Of a stretch of DNA of 64,000 nt, positions 57,134 through 64,000 are shown in pieces. The number at the start of each line of letters is the position of its first letter. The first letter of the stretch is position 1. Source of the DNA: Favolaschia claudopus (Eukaryota; Basidiomycota; Agaricomycetes; Agaricales; Mycenaceae); contig JAWWNJ010000164.1 in the NCBI GenBank assembly GCA_037176885.1, positions 186,001 through 250,000 of the forward strand, read 5' to 3'. Both the position numbers and the translations under genes were made by a program. Below the pieces are notes generated by a model, which saw only the letters and a program-made list of their open reading frames with translations, ran no database searches and had not been told where the DNA came from.

Positions 57134-57767
57134 GAAGGTCAAATCGTCGTATTCATGCACAATTCAGTTCTTGGGATATACCATACTCGTTACTTGGCAC
57201 CGAATTCGAATGTGCACCGAAGGTTCCAACACACATAACAACAGCTCAGATTTCAAGACATAGTTATGTTTCTGTGCGTATGCGTCTTCACTGCAGAGGA
57301 AAGGGGCGAAATTCAAACCCTCCATTGCACCTATGAGCCATTGCCTGGATCTCCTCGGCCTGCGGTAGATCTGCCACCGTGGACCTCCGTTCATACCTCC
57401 TGCTGTGGCCACTCGGTCGACAATCTTCACCCCTTCGTCACTGGAAAAAAAACGCAACCATGACGATGATCAGGTTTTTACAGTTGCCCGGCTCGAACGT
57501 CGCGCTAAACCTATCCGGCAACCTCACAAATCCATATGCGGTCTTCCAACTCGGATCATCCATGAGAATTGCGACCATTGCGGTGCTCAGATGTCTACAT
57601 GCATCGGGGGAACTTCCAGCAAGTTGCTGACACGCGCAAGTGTGTGCGCGCTTAATATGCGACGACAAAAAACCAGCAGTGTATACCGGGCCCGCGCCTG
57701 AATAACTTCATTCGCTGGCTAAAACTACCTATTGGTCATTGACACCCGGAATATAATGATATAACAA
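57134..57767. other. Intergenic, no gene seen
   Basis: 634 bp between the broken F-box copy and the stop of the next F-box gene. Short open frames are not conserved with any family here. Confidence 0.35.
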
Positions 57768-59102
57768 CTAATGGTGGGCCAAGACTCTGCTTTCCAAGAC
57801 GCCAGTAATATGTATGTGCATCCCACTGTCCGCCAATGTCCTCAGCGCAGCAACGGTATCCGCAGCTGGGAGATGAGCGTCCGGTGGGCCATCGCTATCA
57901 GGCAACTCAAGTCGGAAGACCTGAAGTTGCGTCCGACGAGCTGTCAATGCATCGAGGATTGTGTTCCATAATGACTGATAAATTTGAGCGCCGCGAAGCG
58001 AACGGAAGTGTATGATGAGAGTCGTGAGATGCCGAAGCAAGGATGGGCTTTTCGCAAGGGATTTGAAAAGTGAGATCGCGGTAAAGGGTAGAAGCCATGC
58101 CTCAAAACGTCTGAGTTTCGGCGCTGCGCGCAGACATTTACGCAGAGTGACGGCCTTGGTCGCCTTCCGGTCTCCAAGTGTCAATTCTTTGAGCGGCGGT
58201 GAATGCTGGGTGAGGAACGACAGCAGGTCACTAGCAGCGATGGTGTGTAGTGAGATTGAAAGGGCTTCCATTTTGGGTACAGATAGATATGGGAAGATTC
58301 CGTCGTCACCGCCAAAGCCCTCTCCACATGCAGGGTCTCCGAACAACAGTCGCCGGACGTTAGGAAGAACGAGCTTTTCCTCATCCTCAAAAACGTCACT
58401 GTAATCACTGCGTCCAAGTTCTTGCACGTCAAACACACATTCGGTGAGCTTTGGAGCCAAACGAAGCAGTTCGACGATGTGAGCCATGGAGACAGGGATA
58501 GGATCCGATTCCACATGGCGATCTGTGAACCTGAGGGTTTTCAGGGATGAAAGCCGCCGAGGCGCATTGTCATCTCTCCAGAGAATGACTTCGTCATTGT
58601 CATTGGCGTCATACTCGAACTCGGAGTCAGAAAGCTCTTCTGCCAGCCAAATTTCCAAGTGCTCGAGCTGCCGCGCGCGCTTCCAAACGAGGTCCACCAC
58701 ATCGTGGTCGAATACTCCGTCAAGTATCACGGAAAGAGGACGAGGGCGGGCGCGATCAAGCCAGGTTTTCACGGCTTTCTTCTTCCCTTCGGCGCAGGGG
58801 AAGGCAATGTGGACAGCGGACCACAGCTCGGGGGTAGCTAGCGCAATATCTCTCCAAGAATTGCAAACGCGCAGGATGAGCACTGGGGCGTGAAGAGGTC
58901 CAGGCTTTGCGAAGCCACCGACAGCGTGGAGGAAGATCTGGGAGGATAGCTCGAGGGGGAGACGAGAGATTGGGTCCTGGATCATGTTGAGCTCGTATTG
59001 AACGCAACTCTTCTCGCTTTTCAGCTTCTTGAGCAGTTCGCGTTGCAGTTTGATTTCGTTGTCAAGTGTTGCTATGCGTGCACAAAGCGTTTCGACGGAC
59101 AT
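57768..59102 (-). CDS. F-box/leucine-rich-repeat-like protein
   Basis: Intact single-exon gene of 444 residues from ATG 59102 (MSVETLCARIATLDNEIKLQ). Coiled coil at 1-38, F-box core DPISRLPLELSSQIF (about 46-60), blocks LILRVCNSWRDIALATPELW and WLDRARPRPLSVILDGVFDH, an acidic segment ELSDSEFEYDANDNDEV, then leucine-rich segments (LSSLKTLRFTDRHV, LVLPNVRRLLFGDPA, LSVPKMEALSISLHTI). The end motif is AALRTLADSGMHIHITGVLE. It is most like the gene at 61134 in its N-terminus and C-terminus, judging by eye. SCF adaptor by family; substrate unknown. The start is clear, with no upstream in-frame ATG of better context. Confidence 0.88.
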   Translation of the reverse strand: MSVETLCARIATLDNEIKLQRELLKKLKSEKSCVQYELNMIQDPISRLPLELSSQIFLHAVGGFAKPGPLHAPVLILRVCNSWRDIALATPELWSAVHIAFPCAEGKKKAVKTWLDRARPRPLSVILDGVFDHDVVDLVWKRARQLEHLEIWLAEELSDSEFEYDANDNDEVILWRDDNAPRRLSSLKTLRFTDRHVESDPIPVSMAHIVELLRLAPKLTECVFDVQELGRSDYSDVFEDEEKLVLPNVRRLLFGDPACGEGFGGDDGIFPYLSVPKMEALSISLHTIAASDLLSFLTQHSPPLKELTLGDRKATKAVTLRKCLRAAPKLRRFEAWLLPFTAISLFKSLAKSPSLLRHLTTLIIHFRSLRGAQIYQSLWNTILDALTARRTQLQVFRLELPDSDGPPDAHLPAADTVAALRTLADSGMHIHITGVLESRVLAHH

Positions 59103-59375
59103 TGTCAGTGCTAGATGAACTCAGGGAGGTATAGAACGAGCACAACGTGAAGGAAGAGGATGAGCAGCGGAAGAAGGCAGACGCGGAAGAAGGGAAGACA
59201 GAAAATGGCCGAAATTGCCGAAAATGATCAGCCCCAACTCGCACAAGACCATTCCAGTCGCTTTCATTCGACCTTCTACTCAATTTCTAGTTCAATAAAT
59301 TATATTCCATGAATGTCCAGGACCATCTAATAACCGGAGTAGCTCAAAGCAAGGAGAAGATAGAACGACAAGACA

Positions 59376-60289
59376 CTACATCACAATACACTTCTTGTCC
59401 TTCAAATTCCTTTGAGACTTCTTCGAATTCAGAGACCCGGTTGGTACCGCAGCTTCTACAGGTTTAGCTACTCTCAACGCTCGAACCAGCTCCGAAAACA
59501 CAGCGTCCACATTGATCCCCGTTTTCGCTGAGGTCTCAACAAAAGGGCAACCGAACTTCCTCGCAAGCGCTATGCCCTCCACTTGTTCTACCTCTCGTTG
59601 ACTATCGGGCATGTCGCATTTGTTTCCGGCGAGTAGCAGACATAGTTTTGTTGTCCCTTTGGCCCGAAGCACGGATTGGTAGTAGGTCTCTATCCGTTGG
59701 AAGGATGACCGTGCTGAGATGGAGTAGACCAGAATAAAGCCGTCCCCGGCTCTGTTAGAGTACATATAAGTCAGCGACTCAACGAAACCGCGGTGTATGT
59801 AGAAGAAGAAGGATGCGTACCTAACCCACTGATCTCTCAGAATTGCATACTCCTCTGGAAAAAACCTATTAGTTTGTATGGCACAGAATGACTTTGCAAC
59901 GTACCTTGCCCCGCCGTGTCTATGAGTTCCACCGAACACGGTAGATCATCCACCGAAAACTGTTTCCTGTACGAGTCCTCAATCGTTGGATTGTAGGTCT
60001 GTGTGCCGGGGCCGATCAACTTCTTACAGCAATTGCGGAGGAAGAAGCGGCACTCACCTCTTCGAAAAGAATAAGCCATCAAGTAACACTGAGATGGCTG
60101 GCCAGCCACAAGAAAATTGCCACAATATCTCACCAGGAAAGTGGTTGTAAATGAACTGCGAAAGTAATTTGTCAATTCGAGTAAGGCACGGCGAACAAAC
60201 GGGACCAATTTATAGCAACTTACTCTTACGGCCAACGCAGTTTTCCCTACACCACCATCACCCAGAACGGCCACTGTCCATTTGTCCAT
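59376..60289 (-). CDS. Ras-family small GTPase with CAAX box
   Basis: GTP-switch protein starting MDKWTVAVLGDGGVGKTALAV. The five G motifs are present: P-loop GDGGVGKTA, switch I YNPTIEDSYRKQ (with the key Thr), DTAGQ joined by splicing to EEYAILRDQWVR, NKCD, and ETSAK. The C-terminus SKKSQRNLKDKKCIVM has a polybasic stretch and a CAAX box (CIVM), predicting farnesylation, cleavage by a protease such as STE24 and membrane targeting. Exons are short; introns occur after AV (about 60225), after the DTAGQ codon (about 59902) and at about 59755-59820. The start of the middle exon (FIYNHFP, near 60140) is followed by a poorly resolved stretch. It resembles Ras/Rsr1-type proteins rather than Rho or Rab; the exact subgroup is not settled. 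Confidence 0.88.
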
Positions 60290-61133
60290 TTGAAGCTAGT
60301 GTTCGTCTTAGTATAGAGGTTCGAGGGAGGGGCGAGGTGGAAGGATCGTCGAGACAATGCAAGCTTGATGAAAAATGGAGAAGTACGTATACGTACGTTA
60401 CATGAGCCAGCGAGGGAGAAGTTCGCGGCACGCCGCCGGATCTGTCGCTAACAGCCCAACGCATTCATCGGCGCTGGATTAGCCGATGATTGCACGAATA
60501 TGGACAAAAGATCTGATTCACTCGGACAATGAGGTGAACTGTGAGTCTCCTCGATGTGCACGCATCCTACAGGAGACTCGATGAAAAAATCTGAGATTGA
60601 ACGAACAAATGAAAGAAAAAAAACCTTGGACTTTTTCTTTCCAAATATCCGTTCACAGCGGGCCCTGGATTCGTTCGCCGCTATTTGTCAAGAGCACGAC
60701 TACTCGAATGAAATTTATGATCTCACAGATCTGCTTCCGCGGCGTCCTGTCGAATGTGAATTCGAACATTGCAGGTGATTCCGCGAATTGGAGTCGATTG
60801 CCGACTCTCGGGAAATTGGACTGTGAAAAAATTGAGGCGCAAAAAATTGACCTCCTGCCTTATGCGACGAACGAGACTGTTCGTTGAGAACGTGGAATCT
60901 CATGCATGCATACGGTGGTGCTGCTGGTGGAGGAGGAGGAGGAGAACAAGAGAAGGAGCAAGAAGTCGGCCGAATATTGCCGAACTTGTCCAGAACGTTG
61001 ACAGCTCGGTAGCCTCGGTGCACCGTGGACCACTCACAGCTTGTACGGTACGGCTTGTGTTTGCTTTGTGCCTTCCACAACGTAGGACTCTTGCATCCCA
61101 GAACCCTCGACATACTTGCAAATTCGTTGACAA
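60290..61133. other. Divergent intergenic region, no gene seen
   Basis: 844 bp between the divergent Ras and F-box starts. A (GGA)n/(GAA)n purine-rich patch lies at about 60920-60965. No RNA gene was recognised. Confidence 0.35.
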
Positions 61134-62498
61134 ATGACCATCGAAACCCTCCACACACGCATTGCGCAGCTCGACGCCCAGATCGATCTACAAGAGCAGC
61201 TGTTGCAGAACTTGAAGAATGATAGAATCTTGGCTCGACGCGAGCTCAATGCGGCATTGGACCCTATAGCGCGTTTGCCTTTGGAGATCTCGTCGGAAAT
61301 ATTTCTCCAAGCTCTCCCAAGTCGCGATGGCTTCGCTGAGCTTCGAGCAAACGCCATACCAATGCTCTTTCTTAGCATTTGCAATTCCTGGACGCGCATT
61401 GCACTCGCTACTCCCGAACTATGGTGCAAAATTCGTGTCTCCTTTCCTTGTGCAAAAGGGTTGGCGAATGTCCTCTCGAGTTGGCTTGAACGCGCACGCA
61501 ATCGTCCTTTATCCATCCTTCTCCACTGTCAAGGGATGCTTGATTGCGATGTTGCGAGAATTGTCTGGGCACACGGAGAGCAACTGAAGGAGCTTCGGAT
61601 AATCCTAGATCCCATAGCTGAGGAAGAGGAGGAGGATCCCGAGGGCAGTGTTTCTGAAGCCTCGAAAGAAGGGAGAATCAAGCTTTGGGATTACTTTTCC
61701 TACCCAGACTCACTCCCAGCTCTGGAAAAATTGTCCATCTCAAGTCGTCCGTTACGGACGATATATGACTCGGACTCCACACCTCTTCTTTTCTATCCTC
61801 ACTTCGCACACCTCCTGTCTGTGTCCCTCAACCTCGTCGAATGTCAGCTCGAAGACGTGGAAACTTCGCACCGTGTCTTTCATACATTGAACCTCAGCCT
61901 TCCCAAACTCCGTCGTCTGATGTTTGGAGAAGAACATGCCAATTCAGATGACGCAGTGCTTTTGGACTTTTATTCGCTTCCCAGCCTTGACACTCTGTCC
62001 GTGTCGTGCAAAGAGATATCCAAAGACGATTTGGTATCTTTTTTCAGGAGATGTTCACCACCCCTCCATGAACTTGCTCTCAATCACGCAGATGGCTTTG
62101 AAGGGCCCGGTAAACTGTCCACCTTCGACGATGTCGCAGATTGCCTCACTGTCGTCCCTGATCTTCGACGTCTGAAGCTGTGGTGGGCCAGCTACCAAAT
62201 GGCAACGCACTTACTTACAGAATTGGGCGAATCCTCTGTATCCCTCGTTCCTCACCTCAGCACCCTCATAATCCACCTCGGACATCAAGCAGCCAGAGAC
62301 ATCACGCAGCTCTTTTGGTCAAGGCTTTCCATAGCCCTGCTCGTTCGGCGAACACACTTTCGAGTGGTTCGCATCCATACTTATTTTGGAATGTATGAAT
62401 CGCCGTCGGCGGATACTGTCGCTGCTCTTAAAGAACTTGCGGGCAACGGAATGCAAATATACATCACTGGTGTTTTGGATACAGAACTGAAGGCCTGA
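61134..62498 (+). CDS. F-box/leucine-rich-repeat-like protein
   Basis: Intact single-exon gene of 454 residues from ATG 61134 (MTIETLHTRIAQLDAQIDLQ). Coiled coil at 1-38, F-box core DPIARLPLEISSEIFLQALP (about 43-62), blocks MLFLSICNSWTRIALATPEL and WLERARNRPLSILLHC, acidic loop AEEEEEDPEGSVSE, then leucine-rich segments (LNLSLPKLRRLMFGEE, YSLPSLDTLSVSCKEI, VPDLRRLKLWWASY). The C-terminal motif ALKELAGNGMQIYITGVLD closes the family pattern. The five intact copies and the two broken ones share this design, indicating local gene birth and death. SCF adaptor role by family inference. Confidence 0.88.
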   Translation: MTIETLHTRIAQLDAQIDLQEQLLQNLKNDRILARRELNAALDPIARLPLEISSEIFLQALPSRDGFAELRANAIPMLFLSICNSWTRIALATPELWCKIRVSFPCAKGLANVLSSWLERARNRPLSILLHCQGMLDCDVARIVWAHGEQLKELRIILDPIAEEEEEDPEGSVSEASKEGRIKLWDYFSYPDSLPALEKLSISSRPLRTIYDSDSTPLLFYPHFAHLLSVSLNLVECQLEDVETSHRVFHTLNLSLPKLRRLMFGEEHANSDDAVLLDFYSLPSLDTLSVSCKEISKDDLVSFFRRCSPPLHELALNHADGFEGPGKLSTFDDVADCLTVVPDLRRLKLWWASYQMATHLLTELGESSVSLVPHLSTLIIHLGHQAARDITQLFWSRLSIALLVRRTHFRVVRIHTYFGMYESPSADTVAALKELAGNGMQIYITGVLDTELKA

Positions 62499-63024
62499 TA
62501 CCCATAGACTGGGCGTTCGTCCGTTCGTCCGTCCGTCCTTCGACTCAACTCTTGACGCCGTGTGCGTTTCTTGTTTGCCCTCTTCGTCTTACATGCACGG
62601 CGGCGCTGAGACCCCCGTTGAGGAATTCCTCGCTCAACTGAGGAAGTTTTGACTGGGTGACTTGTTGCGCGCCGTATCCCTTTGAATTTCCGCTCCTTCT
62701 CATGTCATTCTCCGACAAGACCACCATGTTCAAACGCTTTTCATGACAAGGCACGATAGAGCCTTGCTGTCGCGGTCAGTGTAGCGGCAATCCATGGCCC
62801 CCAATCGTTACGAACTGAGTGTATTCTTGAAGATTCTTCGTGCTCAGCAAGGAATGCGAAGAATGGGTCGCATTTTTTCAAAATACATTGAGTAGCACAT
62901 GTAGAACAAATACTTTTTTTGTGCAATCTTTGGATATCCGACTGGAACATATTCCTACGTCTGCTCGAGTTGTACTGACTTACCTCCGTCCACTGACGTG
63001 AATTTTCAAAAAGTCGCACGATCT
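62499..63024. other. 3' flank of F-box gene, then transposon target site
   Basis: 526 bp with no supported gene. Its last eight bases (CACGATCT, 63017-63024) are duplicated at 63969-63976 on the other side of the mobile element. Confidence 0.5.
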
Positions 63025-63968
63025 TAAGGCTCCAATGATTTTGTTTAAAAACAGTTTTAAACCATTACTATCGTGCCAAATAGGTCTGGATTTTCACAAT
63101 GGGTCTGGATTTTCAATTTTTCTCTCCTCCCTTTGCACTTTGGGTCTCCGGATTTTTCGGAATCTGTTTGTATGCTATTGGGCTATAGATCCTGCAAGTT
63201 TCGTAGCGATACGGCCAAAGGAAGGCAGTAAGAAAAACGGGCTTTCATCAAGGTATTTTGATGGATTGACAGGACAGATCAAAAACCTCGAGAAAACGGC
63301 GAACGTTTCTTGACATTGGACTTGCATGAAATCGTGAGGATTTTAGCTCTACCCATAGTGAATTGGTACCGGAATAAATGCCGAAAAATCCGGAGACCCA
63401 AAGTGCAAAGGGAGGAGAGAAAAATTGAAAATCCAGACCCATTGTGAAAATCCAGACCTATTTGGCACGATAGTAAAACGCTTTATATTTTCGTTTAGTT
63501 TGCGAGGGGTCGTAAACCCTTGATAAACAGTCTATAAACCTATTTAAATCATTAATATTCCCAGCAGATATTTCCTCTCTGCCTGAGCGAAAGGTGTGGG
63601 GAAACAGGGCCAGGGTTCCTGGCAAGCTTCCGGTGATGAAAGTCTGAAGATGGTGAGGTGTGATTGGTCGTCGGATAGCATGCCGATGACACGGTGATGT
63701 CTACTAATGCTGCCGAGTTTGACAGCTTTGGGCCCGCTTTCTTGTTCCGAGGTTGTAAACGGCCTTGAAACTATCGGGCACAACTTCATGGGCCCTTTGT
63801 GGTGCAAACCGATCACGACAGCTCCCTAGCGGCCTCAATCGCTGCAGTGGATTATTTTGGCGATTTATTAATGTTTATAAACCGTTTAAACAGTTTTTAA
63901 ACCGTTTTCTAGGGTTTATGTTTAGTTTACGGCCAGCCGTAAACATAAACTAAACAATTGGAGCCTTA
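63025..63968. mobile_element. hAT-like non-autonomous element
   Basis: Flanked by 8-bp direct repeats CACGATCT (63017-63024 and 63969-63976), the target-duplication size of the hAT superfamily. The ends are perfect 12-bp inverted repeats: TAAGGCTCCAAT at 63025 and ATTGGAGCCTTA ending at 63968. Subterminal regions are rich in TTTAAAC/TTTATAAAC words in both orientations (about 63040-63065, 63515-63560 and 63865-63960), as expected for transposase-binding sites. No transposase frame is present; without the nested insertion the element is about 540 bp. Confidence 0.8.
63068..63473. mobile_element. Nested TA-flanked foldback element (Tc1/mariner-like MITE)
   Basis: 406 bp flanked by TA on both sides (63066-63067 and 63474-63475). 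The arms are long inverted repeats of about 95 bp, identical as far as can be read, beginning CTATCGTGCCAAATAGG. TA target duplication suggests the Tc1/mariner group. It has no coding frame. Because it interrupts the hAT-like element, it inserted later. Confidence 0.85.
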
Positions 63969-64000
63969 CACGATCTCATCATATCGCAACTTGTCCTTCC

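Noticed and set aside
45485..60289. STE24 and Ras as a functional gene cluster
   Set aside because: The pathway link is real in general (CAAX processing), but 12 kb and several unrelated genes separate them. Proximity alone does not support a cluster.
1..64000. tRNA or rRNA genes and CRISPR arrays
   Set aside because: I looked by eye for GGTTCRAnnCC-type B boxes next to plausible cloverleaf arms, for rRNA cores and for regularly spaced repeats. None was convincing. A tRNA covariance scan would be decisive.

Overview
The window looks like nuclear DNA of a filamentous basidiomycete, most likely an Agaricomycete. Genes are dense and on both strands, and most are split by 48-60 nt introns with GT-AG (occasionally GC-AG) borders. 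Recognisable genes are fungal: sterol C-8 isomerase, the EOS1 N-glycosylation protein, DPH2, YPP1, a QDE-2-type Argonaute pair and U2 snRNA with fungal promoters. A family of F-box/leucine-rich proteins typical of mushroom genomes is also expanded here. No bacterial, organellar or viral segment was seen.

Layout. 0-5 kb: two ER lipid genes in tandem (3-ketoacyl-CoA reductase, ERG2) and a MYND zinc-finger gene. 4.9-7.8 kb: an intact and a broken F-box gene. 8-13.8 kb: an unrecognised gene, an allantoate-permease-type MFS transporter and a single-pass membrane protein. 14-15.2 kb: non-coding DNA with a 130-bp inverted repeat. 15.4-22.2 kb: an S9 serine peptidase with a damaged 5' half, a large conserved fungal protein with a long hairpin in its first intron, and a small secreted protein. 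22.4-31.5 kb: two U2 snRNA genes in inverted 530-bp repeats, enclosing EOS1, DPH2 and YPP1. 32.3-33.8 kb: a small unknown ORF and an NTF2-like protein. 34.2-43.0 kb: two complete Argonaute genes in tandem. 43.9-49.5 kb: F-box gene, STE24 protease, an unrecognised acidic protein and riboflavin kinase. 50-53.5 kb: a RING-H2 protein. 54.6-62.5 kb: four more F-box loci (one broken) around a Ras GTPase. 63.0-64.0 kb: a hAT-like non-autonomous transposon with a second element nested in it.

Working together. The Argonaute pair implies RNA silencing, which makes the intronic hairpin at 18.4 kb worth testing as a small-RNA source. STE24 and the Ras protein (C-terminal CIVM) belong to the same prenyl-protein pathway, but their proximity may be chance.

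Quality note. Several otherwise well-conserved single-copy genes carry single-base gains or losses, mostly in short homopolymers, while neighbours such as ERG2, EOS1 and the 721-aa gene splice to perfect reading frames. Either the assembly has homopolymer errors or some genes are decaying. Splice sites were read by eye from frame continuity and family conservation, so exon borders are firm only where given explicitly.
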